A stretch of 64,000 nucleotides of DNA from Volutella citrinella (taxonomy: Eukaryota; Ascomycota; Sordariomycetes; Hypocreales; Nectriaceae). Both the position numbers and the translations under genes were made by a program. The DNA lies in assembly GCA_034401135.1 (NCBI GenBank), contig JAWZSP010000006.1, forward strand, positions 3,410,001-3,474,000, given 5' to 3'. Below are positions 34,089-47,075 of the stretch, piece after piece; position 1 is the stretch's first letter, and every line of letters begins with the position of its first letter. The notes under the pieces are model-generated. The model was not told where the DNA came from. It did no database searches and saw only the letters and a list, made by a program, of their open reading frames with translations.

Positions 34089-34892
34089 AGTGAAGGGCGC
34101 ACCTAGGTACACAACCTCAACTCGGCGTGAAAGGAATCCTGCTTCAGCACGAATCACTGCCTTTATTGTCGATAGCACTATAACTAATAGGATATGGAGC
34201 CCACCTTGGCCTTTACTTCCATCCAGCAACATTCGATCCGCGAGTTCTGCCAAAGCAACCAATGCCTGGAGGGTTGTCACGAAGCTCCAAGTATCATGTT
34301 TTGGTACATATCACGCGCTGTAGGCCCAAGAAAGCCTTGGCGAGTTTAGACCTTGGATGGAAACCTGTAAGCTATCAGTGGCTTGGGCGAGCTCTCGCCT
34401 CGATTTCCGATGCCGCAAACTGTGCCCACGTCCTCGGCCCGGCCAACTACCGGCCGCCATGCATGTAGTAATCACCATAATCTAACTGGTGGCCCATAGG
34501 TACTGTACTCAACCCGGTGAGCTCGACTCAACAAGAGTTCGGATAGCCGTGAATGGCCTTCTGCGTCCGCAAGGCAACTGCTGCCGAGACAGACGGAGTC
34601 CTCCGAATATGATTAATAACATGAGCAGCAGCTCAGCCCTTCAACTCCTGCCGCACAGCATCTTCGGTGTCGATCAGGACTCAAGAGTGCTGCGGGAGAG
34701 CTCCATCGCAGACGGGCCGGTGACCCGTTCGGACAGATGCGCTGAGAGGCCTGAGACAGACGGCCTGAAAATGTGACAGACCGGGGATGGTGATCCGCAC
34801 CGGGGGCCGCGTCGGATGTGACATCTCACCTGGCAAAAGGGCAGGGAGCAGACGCCGACCCGGAACACGGAAACACATCAGTGCCGTGGCAT

Positions 34893-34918
34893 GCAGGCAG
34901 GCAGGCAGGCAGGCAGGC
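34893..34918. repeat. (GCAG)6 microsatellite
   Basis: A 26-base uninterrupted run of GCAG units in non-coding DNA. Confidence 0.95.
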
Positions 34919-37900
34919 CAATCTGGCAGGGCACGCCGAGAGTGAGCGTCGACACGGGACAGAGGAGGGGGGTGGTGTGCGTGTTGAAGGGAAAAGACGC
35001 CCATAATCTTGTCGCTTTCAGTGATGCGGGCTGTAGTAGGAGGGGGGAGTACATGGTGCGTAGACTACATGACACGGAGTACATACATGTAAGTGCCAGT
35101 GGTGTCCGCCTGTGGCCGGCTGTTTCTGGCCCACGCCCGAGCGAAGACAGGTCTCAACTTGCTACTGCGAACACTGGAGGCGCTCTGGAGGGCCTCTGGC
35201 AGACCCCTGCCATACCGATCTGGCGCGTGGACGTGAGCTGACAATGCGGGCTGGAATGCTACTGCATGGAGCTGCATGTCTGCGCCTCCGCCGCGACGAG
35301 ATTCGCAATGCCGATGCGTTCGTGACCCAGCCCAACCAGAGTGGTCCACGTGTGAATGGATTCTACTCGGTCGAGAGAAGACTTCTTGAGGGCATCGGGC
35401 GAGAGAATATCAGAGCCCTCCATCTTGGACGAGGTGAGCCAGCCACCATATGTCATTGGCGGCTTGGCTTCAGGTTCTCAATTGAACCAGCGCAACGGCA
35501 GAGAGGGGGACAGAGAGTTGACGCAGGCTGGGGAAAAAGAAACGGCTCCTGGGTAAAGCCCTCACTCGTGCCGCCTGTGTCCGCCACCTAGGGCCCCCCA
35601 AAAGGTGCTGCTGGCGTTGCCTGCCTTGTCTGCGTTGCCTGCCCTGCCTGCATGGTTGTCGATGGCCTCGAAGCGCCGGCTTCAGTCTGGACTCTGGTTG
35701 TCAAACGGGCTCGGCCACTTATCAGTTGGAACCCCCACACGATTCAACGTCAAAAGTCTGGCAGCCAGCGGCAGGTGACAAGCCCTCCGTGGGAATTCTC
35801 CAACCCCATCAACCCGTTTTCAGTTCCTCGCATCGGCCAATGCAAGCCCGGGCGCGCACTAGGCGTCGGAGAGCCGCTCGTTGGAGAGGCGCCGTTGGGG
35901 GCAATGACAATTTCTCACGTTGGGGAGGCTACAAAGTACAAAGCCTCAACTCCCGAGCCTAGGCGCTGAGAGCCTGAGACACTTCATCTTTTCTCGGCCA
36001 CCTGCAGGATGCACGTCAGAATCGTGGAGCAGATTCGACCGTGCAGTCGTCGTTAGGTCGTCGTGACTGAGACAGTTTTTCTGGTAGCGCCGGGACCCCT
36101 CTCCGACCCCTGTGCCGAGTGCATTAGCTGCAATTCCTGAAAGAGATACAGATCATACAGTACGGCACTGCACAGTACATGGTACAGATGGCAAGTCGAG
36201 ATGAGGCTAACGAGATCGGGTGGGGAGCCGTGCCGAGTCGCCCTGTGGGGTTGGGGTTGGCGCCTACAGTATGTCTGTCGAGGCTCACATGGGATTTGAG
36301 GATGCAGGACTTTTGCCACGGTTGCCTGCCAAACGGCCATCCAGCAGCTTGCCGTTGAACCTGTCGTTGCAAATGCTCACGAGCAGCCACTCGCGCCCCA
36401 CGAGGTGGCATTTCCACACCCCGAGGCCCACCTAGTATGAGAATAGAGGCGAGCGATGATCTCATAAACCTCAGAGAGGTCGAAAGGCTCAGATCTGTCG
36501 CCACCGCGCAATGAGTCAAATGACCTGGGTTTTCGCCTCCAGGAAACCCTACAGCACCGGCCTTTTTTCTTTCCTTTTCTTCTCAGAGCCAAAAAGTCTC
36601 ACCGCAACGAACTAGGACCGAATAATGTCGGCCTGACAGATCACAATGACAAAGTTCAGTGTTGTTCGCCCATACCTCCCGCGCCACCTCGTCGTCTCAT
36701 AGGCCCACCCTCTCGTGGCCGTGTAACAAAGCGCAGAGCCAGCTCGGCCTAGCCAAGCCACGGTGCGGATGAACCTGTTGCTGGCCGTGGGGCTTTGGAT
36801 TTGCGAAGAAGCAAGGACAGAGGGAAACCAGATTGTCGCAACGACCCAGCTTCCTGGAAAGGGAGCCTTCTTCAAAACAGCCTTTGATGAGAAGATCGGC
36901 GGCAACCGCTTCTTGGGCTCTAAGGCACCCTTTCCCCCCCCCAGGCCCTCAGCATGCACCAAGCTCGCGCAAGTTTCTTGAGCTCCGATCAGGTTCGGCG
37001 CCTCCCGCGCTGGGTCGAGATCTATTCCGAGATGGGGATTGTTGGTTCTTCTGCCAAGAGCTGCGCGCAAACAGGACGCATTGCTTGGCCATCCCTGTCT
37101 TGCCAGGACTGTGTAATCACTAATCAGTATTATCCCTTGGACGCCCGCCTTACATGGCTGCAGGCCAAAATACGAAGGTCCATGATCGAGGCCCCTCATG
37201 GACGCCTCATGCACTGGCATCCGCTTTGAGACAGTCTAGTCAGTGCCTCGACGTGGCTGATCGACGTAATTCTGCGCTCGGACATCACTTACATGTGGAA
37301 AATTGCCTGTCACAGCTTCTTCCGCACCCCTTCCCCAAATACCAGGTTAAAAACCTGGCGTCTTGAAACCCCTCGGACCATGACCCACACCCCGAGAGGC
37401 CGTAGGAATGATGTACCCTGCTTTTTTGGTGTCCCTCTGGTTATTGCGAGATTGGCATCCCGTACTGTTGCTGCTGTTGCGTTGGCTTGGCTGTGCTCAA
37501 GGCCAGTATCGTGCGCTCGCTCAACGTCTTGGTGTAGCATGCCCTGCCCCAGCAGATGGGTGCTGCAGACGCAAAGTCGTCACCGAAATGCCATTTTGGA
37601 TCGATCGTCGGTTAGCGGGCCTCGACGGGGAATATTAGCCCATCAGCTAATGAATGCTCGTCAATCTCAGACTAAAAACCACGCCAGGTCTCGGAACAAG
37701 TGCATGCTAGAGGAGGGTCCACATATTAAACTCCCAGCTCTGATCTGCCATGCCATTTGCCATGGTGCTGCCATTTTTTGGCATAACTCTGCCGTGGAAT
37801 TCGATGAGCCGTGAACGTAGTAATTTGAGGAGAGTCGAGAGAATTGCGCTCATTGTGTCATCATTACTGTGATAAATAATGCAGCTCCGACACTGCCTAG

Positions 37901-38227
37901 TGTCATCCGGTTGGATCACCGGAAGTAATTGAAGCAAGTTGAATAGCAAAACTCGCCTTCCACACACTCTCCAGCCACCCCTCAAAAATTGTCTGGTACA
38001 GTAATATCTCTCAAAAGTCTTGCATGGGGCATCTCTCCAGCACGTCGTCGTGTCCAATGTGCAGCGCCCAGTACAGTACGAGGGGTATAGTATTATGCAA
38101 AAGTATTCCTTGGAGAACCAAGGCCCAACGGCAATGAAATGGAAAACAAACAAAATCAAGTCGTAGCTCACTTCCAAAATTCCTGAAGATTTGTCTCAAA
38201 GCAGAGACCAGCGCCCTGAGAATCACA

Positions 38228-39580
38228 TCAGCGGCCTGACCGCCGCCGCCGCTTGCCGTTGGATGAGTTGTCATCGTATCGCTCCTCATCGCTCGAATCA
38301 TCTTGCGCCCTGGAGGGTCTGGACTTGTCGTTGCCCTTCTTGATGGAGATGATGCATCCCTGCTCTTTCAGGCGCTTGGTCAATTTTGTGCTCGCCTGCA
38401 TACCGGGGAAGTCTTTCGCGCTGTACACCGTGAAGGCATCGCTCAGGGCCTCGATGAGGACCGGAAAGTGCTTCGTGTGGCTGGCGTGCAGGGGATCAAT
38501 CATGACCAAACTGAAACTGAGGCGGAACGTGCCTGGTGTACGGCATGAGAGATCTGGGAAGCAGAAGAAACAGCCTTCTACACCGAATTCGTCCTTTCCA
38601 AAAAAGGGGGCACCCACTAGGGAGCCCATAAGCCGTCGTTGTTGTCGATATTCTTCGGGCATGAATGACGCATCGCGGGTTCCGGTTTCGTCAAAGATGG
38701 TACAGCTCATGACATAGTGGCAGTACCTTAGACGATTGGAAATGTCCTCTCGGGAGAGGCCAGGGCCTTCCACCACGAGTTGGACAATGGGTGGAGGGTC
38801 AATGACTCTCCTGTCCCGCTCGCCGAACCCACATGACCGAGCAGCGACGGGCTGTTGACGAATTCTGAGTCTATACTCAGCAGGATCTTTCTCCATCGGC
38901 ATCGGGGGTGGTCTGAGGTCATCATCGCTCGTGCTCAGGAGATTGCCAATATCTGGCCGGACGATGGAAGGGGAATCGGCAGGGCTGGCTGAAGGAGGCG
39001 AATAGGCCATGGCAGGTGGTGCCGGAGGAGCTGGCTGAGAATCTAGTTGCGGTCTGTAGGCTGAGCGTGGCGTGCTTGCGTAAGGCAATGGCCGGGATTC
39101 CATGATTGAATAGTCTTGAGGATGCTGAGGAGCTGGCTGGCTGTGGAAGGAATCATATGTGACATTTAGAGGAGGTTGAGAAGGGGTCAGCTGCGCTGGA
39201 GGATGGGCATGCTGCCGTTGATCGGGGTAGAAGGCTGGGCCACCGAACCCAACCTGCGGTGGAGGAGGATGTGAGACTGGGTGGACCGAGGAGGCCAAGT
39301 AGGCGCCTTGGTATGCTTGTTCATGGTGAACTGGCGGCTGCATAGGTCCTTGAGGGCCAGGAGGGCCAGGAGGGCCTGGCACGAGGGTGGCCGGGGGAGG
39401 CAACCGGACATCTTGTCGGGCTGGGTCATAGGCTTGGTGTTGTGCCGGATCTGGCACTCCTTGGATGCCATATTGGAAGGGAGTTGGCCAAGGTGGGTTC
39501 TCTTGGTACGGCCGTGACATGGTGTCGACGCCGCTCAGGTTGTACGTGGGAGCTGCAATTCTGGCGGACGACATGGACAA
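38228..39580 (-). CDS. velC: Velvet-domain regulator, probably VelC type
   Basis: An intronless 450-residue protein. The velvet domain covers about 235-415: YRLRIRQQPVAARSC, GFGERDRRVIDPPPIVQLVV, then GSLVGAPFF, FCFPDLSCRTPGTFRLSFSL and a closing FTVYSAKDFPGMQASTKLTK with the ISIKK strand. The fold is NF-kB-like and binds DNA as homo- or heterodimers with other velvet proteins, controlling development and secondary metabolism. VelB usually has a long insertion within the domain and VosA carries KEKERKPVDPPP; the uninterrupted domain and long P/Q-rich N-terminus (1-230) fit VelC better, but this rests on memory rather than alignment. Residues 66-80 are a collagen-like GPPGPPGPQGP run encoded by a GGGCCAGGA DNA repeat. 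The C-terminal SSDEERYDD plus KRRRRSGR suggests a nuclear signal. It sits between two large non-coding tracts. Confidence 0.9.
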   Translation of the reverse strand: MSMSSARIAAPTYNLSGVDTMSRPYQENPPWPTPFQYGIQGVPDPAQHQAYDPARQDVRLPPPATLVPGPPGPPGPQGPMQPPVHHEQAYQGAYLASSVHPVSHPPPPQVGFGGPAFYPDQRQHAHPPAQLTPSQPPLNVTYDSFHSQPAPQHPQDYSIMESRPLPYASTPRSAYRPQLDSQPAPPAPPAMAYSPPSASPADSPSIVRPDIGNLLSTSDDDLRPPPMPMEKDPAEYRLRIRQQPVAARSCGFGERDRRVIDPPPIVQLVVEGPGLSREDISNRLRYCHYVMSCTIFDETGTRDASFMPEEYRQQRRLMGSLVGAPFFGKDEFGVEGCFFCFPDLSCRTPGTFRLSFSLVMIDPLHASHTKHFPVLIEALSDAFTVYSAKDFPGMQASTKLTKRLKEQGCIISIKKGNDKSRPSRAQDDSSDEERYDDNSSNGKRRRRSGR

Positions 39581-42500
39581 CGGGCGTTATTCAAGATGTT
39601 CAAGGAGGGAGCCTTCCAGATATATGTGAAGATAAAATTGAAGAGTTGGAGAAAGGACGAACGGTGACGGTTCAGATAGGCTGCGCTTGAGCAAACTTAC
39701 ATACTAACTGGGCCATGCCTCCAGGTAGGTCAATGGGCGCCATGAAGGGGTGAACACGGGAAAAGGTGGGTAGCTTCCAGCGAACGGGCTGGGGAAGAAG
39801 GAATGCGGCTGGGCCCACAAAGCGGCTGCACTGTATGTAGGACGTCAAACAGGCCAGGGAGCCCCCAGCAGCATCAACCAACTGGTGGGTTGAGGAGGGC
39901 TGTGGCAAACCCGAGAGGAGAGACAAGGCGGCCCAGAAGGTGGATCAGTCGTCAGCAAGACAGAGGATGGGGTCGATACAGCGAAACAGCCGGCCATGAA
40001 GCCCGAGTACACGCGGAGAGAACAGTAGATGTCAGAGGGCAGCCGCGAGCACACTGCATATGCGTGGTCACGTCCAGGACTCCAGGTCCATCCACGTCAA
40101 GCATGGATCCTGCGCGGCACCTCCAATGGGCTTGGCGACTTCCTTTGCCCAGTATGCGGCGGGCAAATCGCCAGCCGCCGATGATCGAGAGGACCGGGAA
40201 ATGGGGCGGTGCGCCTCACCTGCGAGGGCTCGACAGTGACCGTGTCTCACAATGGGCTTCCCTGAGATGAGATGGGGGAGCGGACCACGAGAGCCAGTCA
40301 AAGTTGATCTCGAGGTGTTGCGAGCGGCGGAGAGGCGTTGAGGCGGCGGGGGGCGACAGACACGGGCGTGCCCGGCTGCGTACAGCAGCAGGAGGACAAG
40401 ATGAGGCGGATTGAGGTGGTAGCAGGGCAGAGGGAGAGCGAGGAAACATGCGAATTGGTCCGGCGGTTTGATGCAGGACGAGACGGGTGAGTGTGTGCGT
40501 GCCTTTTGAGTAGGTGCATGAGGTAGGCGGCAGCCGACTTGGGTGGGCTTGCAGATGGCGAGCAGTGCTAGGTAGGCGCTACTAGCACCCACACTAGTGG
40601 TCACAATGCTCTGAAAGCGGCATCAGGAGCCAAGACTCAGTACCAGCTGGTTGACGAGCGGATATGGCATTAGGTTAGTACCTTAGAGCCTTGCCTACCT
40701 GGTATTAGGTACTTGGTCGTGATTAGTAGTCCGGTCGGTTTGGCGGCGGAGACGACATGGCTGCCGACATGACTTGCTTTCTTTGGTTGTGGAGGTAAGG
40801 GACGGACCCCAAAAGGCCAAGGCGCTGGGCGGTCGGCTGCATCACACCCTCACCGTGATTTCGGAGTTAATATTTGATAAGGCTCTCGGGTCTGGGCGAT
40901 AGCCTGACTTGACTAGGTGGAGAATTCGAGGCCCGGGAGCTAATTAGGTTGGCGTCGCCAAGAAAAACCCCCCATGTCAACTTTGGTGGCCGTGGATGTT
41001 CGGGCAGATGCGATGACAGACAGACACGAGAAGGGGGGGAGACCAGGGCAGGGGATGCTCTCAGGCTCCTCCTTCTGAGTCTGTCCAGGGAGTGGATGTA
41101 AGACCGTACCCAAGACGTACCCCGAGCCGCGCAGGGACGTGCCGTATCCGTAGTCTGCCAGGTTGGTGACGGGTGGCTGCAACGGCGAGGGGGCACGAGG
41201 AAACAGAGGACTCGTACCAAACATGTACGATAATGTGCAGAGATACACCAGGTCAGGTACCTTGGGCACATAGGCTGGCATTCAAGGCACCTCAGAAGGC
41301 GCCGCACCCCGACCAAGCACAGCAAGGTTATCAACAAACGAACGACTTTGTGAGTCGTGTCTGGGCGAGCGGACATGTTGGTAGCCGCCGCAGGCTGGGG
41401 TCCTTCGACCAACAGTTGCCCACCACTATGCTAGCCCCCCTGGCACATTTGCTGGCAACTTGGCGATAACTTGGGTGGTGGACGGGTGAGCTCAGCAGAT
41501 GGCATCCGTTTGCTCTGTATTACGGTGCAACTGGGCCAACGGCTAGGACAGGCTCAAGTACAACACCTCCCGGGGCGGCCCAATGGCAGAGTCAGTAGCC
41601 TATTCCACCCCATATGCAACCATGCTGCATGGTAAGAAACGCCATGTGCAGAAGTAGGTAGCAGCTGCGCAGACCTGGTTTCCAAGCCAGATTGCACTGA
41701 GCTAGTACCTAGCACAATTCTGTGCGTTGACCAGACTGGCTCGCTTGCCTCATCTAGCAGCGGCCCCTCGTTCCCCAACCCTACCCACCTTGCCGTTGAC
41801 AAGGTAGTGGACGGATGGGCGCAACACACCAAAGCCGAAAGTAGGAGAACCGTCGGGGTGTTCGGCCAATATAGAATGCCAGGGCAAGGTACGGATAGTT
41901 GGTCCTCTGGCCCAGTTACCAACCGACCCAACGATGCTGGGCAGGACTCCCATCACCGTCACCTGGGATAGGCACGCTGGCGTCGACCGGATGCTGTTCG
42001 GTTCGGAGATCAATAGTTCCTGGCTATCCCAAAGCGACCCGTCATCTGTCAAAAACGCCAACGAGCGACACAACCTGCCATTTCATGGTACTTCAAAGAA
42101 AGAGCAAATTACGTCCCGGCCGACATCGACATGGCTTCGAGGCCACCGGCTGAGTGGGGGAGCTTGGGAGACAACAGCGCGAACAAGGCTTGCACGAAGC
42201 CCCAGATCTGCAGCTAGCCTGCGCGGCATGTCGTCCTGGAGGCTGAGGACTGCGGGGAGGCGGGTGCTCCGGCCTGGTGTAACTCGACGATGCGGGCCGC
42301 GCAGGAGATGGTCTGGGCCGTCTCGCTGTTGTTGGTCAAGACAATAATGGCGAGGCAGTCAGGGTGCGTGGTAAGCTTAGAGGCGGCAGGCATGATGCTG
42401 GGCTGGGCTTTGGGCGTGTCAGTTTGAGTGGTGAGGGCCGTCTGGATGTGGTTGTGCTTCTTGGTGAGCAACGTACTCCGTACCAGGTTTTTGGATCGAT

Positions 42501-45500
42501 ACTACCTTACACAACCCCTCAGGCCCGAGTTTCTCACCTCAAATCTCGCTCCCCTCCGTCCCCTCCCTCCAGTAGCCTGGGCGGCGGTAACGACATCTAG
42601 GGCCAACTCAGGGCCCTGTCCTTGTCAGTCCGCTTGTTGGTGGAGGTGGGTGGGCGGGACGGGGCCAAGACAAGCCTCGATGCACCGGCCAGGAAGGTGG
42701 TGATCGGTCAAGCTTGGGCCTGCCCCTCCTGACGGGACACACCCGAGACCTGGGCTCTAGGCTGCCTCTTGCCCTCCCGCCCGCCCGCGCAGTTTCCTAA
42801 CACAGCCCAAGAGGCGTCCTACACCAGCCAACAATGCATTTCTACGCAAGAGGTGTCCCTGGCCATGAGTAGGTGCGTGTGTTGGGAGCTGTTTCTGTTG
42901 TGCGCACCGACATTCATCATCGATGGCTAGCCGATGATAGCTGACAGATAATGGCCGCCGATCGATCACCGACTTGTCGTTTCTGCCAGCCTGCTCAAGC
43001 CCGGTGCAGGACACTTGCCTGACTCCCTGCGAGGGTGGGTGGTGTTGGGTGTCCATGTGCGGTGATCGTCGTGCCGACCAAGCCACAGCATATTTTCAGC
43101 TCGCCGCGAATGCACACCCGTCAGTACGCTCGCGCGAGCTATCATGCCCAGTTCCCATGATGATCGCAGATGAGAAGCCCAGCCTATCTGGTTGGCCCAA
43201 CTCGGGACGAAGCCCCACGATGCTAGGAGGCCTGACACCAACCCAATGCACCGCAAGCCAAGAACGATTTACGCTCAGCGATAGTCCACCAGTCCCAGGT
43301 GATGGGCGGTGCCTAGCGCCCGCTCCTGGCCCGGCAATAAGCACGACCTGCTTGCGGCGCTCTCTCATTGGAGACTACAACGTGGGGCGTCGTGGTTGTC
43401 GTCGTCCTTGCATGCATTTCTATTCCGGCTCGACGATGCCGCCCTGACACTTAGCTGCTCAAGATAAGCCTACAACGCAACACCACAGTGTGATTTTCCT
43501 CAACACCAGTTGTTTGATCTCTGGAAAGGCCATCGGCCATGTCCACCGTAGATGGAGCTCATACCCCAGCATCACAAGGCGTGCAAGGATTTGTTGCGGC
43601 CAAGCTGCGTCCAAGTTCATGCAACCATCAATCTGAAGTGCCATGCTGCACATTCCTCCCGCCATCGTCTCTCCGTCACTGGTATCACACCAACATATTC
43701 GCATTCCACTAATGCAACCGCTGTCCGCCCACTTCCCGGATGGTTTTGGAGCAGGACCTATTTGCAGGCGAGGCCGACCGGTCAGCGCGTGGCCGAATGA
43801 TGCTGATGGATGGAGGTCACATTTACATGGCTGCTCTCCGGAGCTATCTCCCCGTCCTCAACCGACTGTCGCCAGGGCGAGGCTATCGAGGGGCCTAGGT
43901 CAGGCCAAGCAAAGCCCAGGGCGCCAATTCTGAGAGAGAAGGGGGCGTCCAAAGGGAGCCCCGAGGTTTGTCAACAGCATGCCGTGCGATGCCCATGGCC
44001 TGTGACGGCACCGAAAATGTTGCCAGAGCGTGTGCAACTGTACGAAGAGCTGGATGGGGAGGAGGGTATTCCCCTCTTTCCCTAGACTCATTCATTAGTG
44101 CCCCGGATCTGGCACTTGAAAGCCGCGTGCCGGCACCAACAGAGCTGTGTGCTGACAGAGTCCGGCTACCTGGGATTCTTGAAGATGGGCAGCTTAGCCC
44201 GTCTTACCCTGGCTCGGAGATTGCTTCTTTAGGCCGTCCTTAGCGCCGTCCGTGCCGCTATTCCCACTGCGAAAATCCCCGTGTTACACAAGCCCCAACG
44301 ATACGCGCTTCCGGCCATGCTACAGCGGCAATAAGACATTATTGCTCTAGGTGGGACGGAGTGACTGATCCATGGCTCTCCTCAGGGCTCCGGGTAGCCT
44401 CTGGGAGGGGGTGCCTCAAGCCATTATCCATGGGTGCCTGCTCTCTTTCCAACATCACCAATGCACCACGCCACGCACCCACATCCCATCACCGATGGGT
44501 GAATGGGTCAATCAACTGGCACATGGATGTCTGTCCAGGATCCGCCTCGGCTCGCTCATATCCCGCCCAAGCCTGGCCGCCGCTCCAGGAAACATTCAAG
44601 CTGCAGCACCATGCAATCAGCGCACAGGTACTCCGTTTGAGAACGGCTGATCTCGTTGGATTCCTGGAGGCGTCCATGGCCGCCGCTAGTCACCTAGCTC
44701 CGGACGGACATTTCGTTCTCAGCCCTAGGAGCAAGGTCCCGGCCGAGGAGACTGCTGATGGATCGACCGGCCGAGCTGCTCGATTCTTGTACCTCACGGA
44801 TAGTCGAGCCATGCGACCTACGTGAGGAAGAAACTATTCCAGTCCCATGTCTCGCTTGACACACCGGTGACGGCCAGCTGTCAATGGGCGCAATCCAATC
44901 GACAAAGTGCCACCGACCCGGATGGTGGAGGAGGATCACCCACTGGTGCAGCTCTACCCCAGTTACCCACCAACCCAATATGCACGCAGTGCCCATCCAT
45001 AGCGTAGCACTCCCCGTGGGTCCGCTCCGTTATGCCCTTTTGAACGCCTCACAGGACGCAGGGAGAGCAAGCATGAGGAGCGACTTGCTCCACGGAGCTT
45101 AGGCGGGGGTTTGGATTCTCGCAGAGGCCCGCGCCCTGTAATCATCGTCTTCAGGCCATCATACGATGCGGTGTCGCTTGCTGCTTGCAAATGATCAATC
45201 TCGCTGCCCCTCTGACTAGATCCTGCGGGTGCCCTTTCGTGATTGCTCGACAGTTTCGGAAACCCCCCAGCAATGTCTCCTGGGACGAGCAAACAAGACA
45301 TGCGAGTCTGGCGATCGCCTCGCTCTCCTCGCCAAAGCAACAGGGGTGCAGTTTTGTGGCCAGTGGAGGGGGTGCCTGACGGACAACACATGACATGACA
45401 TGTGCCTTCGCGAAGACATGATGTGCCAAGGAATCCTTGGTGCCAACCGGGGCGTCGGCTGCCGTTTGTCGTTTTGTCGTTTGTCCGCGCGGTGTGCAGT

Positions 45501-46670
45501 AATTGGAATTTGAAAGTGCAAAAACACCAACAGCCTTGCTTGCCCTCTGATACCCAAGTCGATGCCACCACACACAGCGCCCGCACAGTATCTACAGCAC
45601 GGTACTGCTCTCTTTGCATGCGTGCAAATGCGGCTGACTTCCAAGGGCACAAGAATCCCACCCTCTCTCCCACATCTCGTGACCCCGTCCTCGGCAGAGG
45701 GTGGGATAGCGGCGTTGTACAGCATAGCTCGCCAAATGATTCCCCTGGTATTCTGCCGGGAAATGGGCGGGCTGGGCAGGCAGATGCACGCTGCACAAGG
45801 CGATTTTCGGAATTGGTCGCTCAGGCCTCGCGATCGACGGCTGCGCGGCGAGGTAAGGTGAGATGAAGTGAGGGGAAACACCTTGCCCGCCTGACTTGGT
45901 GTGCGTGGCTTTTCCGCTCCCCTTCTCTCTTGCTGGCCTCAGTGGCTTATGCGACGTGCTTTTTGTGTCCTTCACCGACGATACCCTGGCTTGGCGACTC
46001 GACCGATGGCCGCGGAGCCAGGGCGCGGCCTGTCTCGGTCTCTGTTGTTCTTGGACTATCCAGTTGTGGAGTATTGGTAGGATCCCACCTTGTATCCGGG
46101 AATGGGCTTCTATTGCATTTGTAAATCTTGTAGATGACTTCCCTGGCCTGGTTGATGTATTGACATGGGCTACATAACTGTTTGGAGCATTGGAAACTAC
46201 ATGTAGGTGTTATTTGTTGCCGCTTCGAGAGGACTTGACAATCCTGAATCATTCTCATGATGTGTATTCACTATCCAGAATCCCACCTTCTCTAGCAAGT
46301 AGAGAATCGTAAACCGATAGTAGGGAGCTTCATTACATACGAGACTTGACTATCGAGAGTCCTGTTTATTTCCAGAGCACTCTCCTGACTGTTAGCCCGT
46401 AGCCAACAGCTGAGGGCAAATAAATAGGTCTCTTGATTTATTCATAAGCTCGAGACGGCGCTCATCTATGCCTGACTTCTGATGCTCTACCTTTTCTATC
46501 GCGAGGTGGCCCGTAGGATGCGTGCGTAGTGACCTATAAAGTGAACACATCAAAAACAGATCAACGTTACGACGAGATAGGTGGTGCTAGATACGGATGT
46601 AGTTGTCTTGAGCAAGTAGATGCCATTCGCCGGCCCTTGAAAGACGAGCTTTCTCTTAGCTGAGTGTAAA
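39581..46670. other. Gene desert upstream of the velvet gene, about 7 kb
   Basis: No convincing coding region. Many overlapping frames of 60-280 codons occur on both strands, all without domains. The first kilobases should contain the velvet gene promoter and leader. Near 40668-40715 there is a cluster of GGTACC/TACCT/AGGTAC words. The stretch after about 46.1 kb is AT-richer. Confidence 0.5.
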
Positions 46671-47075
46671 ATGAATGATACTCCGACCAGATGGGCTAGG
46701 ACAGACCAGCAACATCGCATTCCAAGTCCTGTTCAAGAGTGTCAATGGCCGCGGAAAGGGCATGCGGATTTCTTGAATAAGGACGGGTTCCTGTCTCTGG
46801 TGGAGAGCATTCGACGTGAAGCCAACGGCCCTTCCATCTCGACATCTATTCATTCTCTGGGCCGACTAAGAACCTACAAGTACGAGAAGAATGGCCGCCA
46901 TGTCAAATATGGCAACGCGGAATATACGCTTGAGCAGAAGCGCGGGTGAGGCATCACGGAGAGTCCCTTCTCATTATTCCCTGATGGGGCCTCAATTACT
47001 TACAGTCCTGGGTGTCAACAAGCCAAAGTATCCCGCTCTGGACTGGTATCGGTGATGCTTCCAAGTCGCATTTAA
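46671..47075 (+). CDS. Possible small two-exon gene, function unknown
   Basis: A doubtful gene. Exon 1 46671-46945 and exon 2 47006-47075 would be joined across a 60-base intron (donor GTGAGG, acceptor TTACAG), giving 114 residues. In its favour: the frame starts after AAAATG (a good A-rich context), the amino-acid composition is balanced rather than repetitive (for example GFLSLVESIRREANG and RTYKYEKNGRHVKYGNAEY), and the frame stays open across a plausible intron. Against it: no known domain, no signal peptide, few branch-point-like bases, and a gene-poor setting. It might instead be the remnant of a larger decayed gene. Confidence 0.3.

Larger units (their letters stand above)
28682..38227. 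other. Gene desert, about 9.5 kb
   Basis: No open frame here has a recognisable domain or a credible multi-exon structure. The longest frames (about 110-210 codons) are low-complexity or overlap in several phases, as expected from chance in GC-rich DNA. The section from roughly 32.8 to 34.4 kb looks AT-richer than its surroundings. Short tandem repeats and a double palindrome, listed separately, are the only structure I see. The first kilobase must include the DUF1996 promoter and the last part the 3' end of the velvet gene. Confidence 0.5.

Noticed and set aside
33876..34280. 134-codon minus-strand frame with a hydrophobic segment
   Set aside because: The segment HILLVIVLSTIKAVI looks membrane-like, but there is no domain, and the frame crosses the palindromes. 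There is too little to call a gene.
44963..45796. 277-codon minus-strand frame
   Set aside because: The longest frame in the desert, but its composition is irregular (many C, W, R and G) and other frames are also open; no domain or intron pattern supports it.
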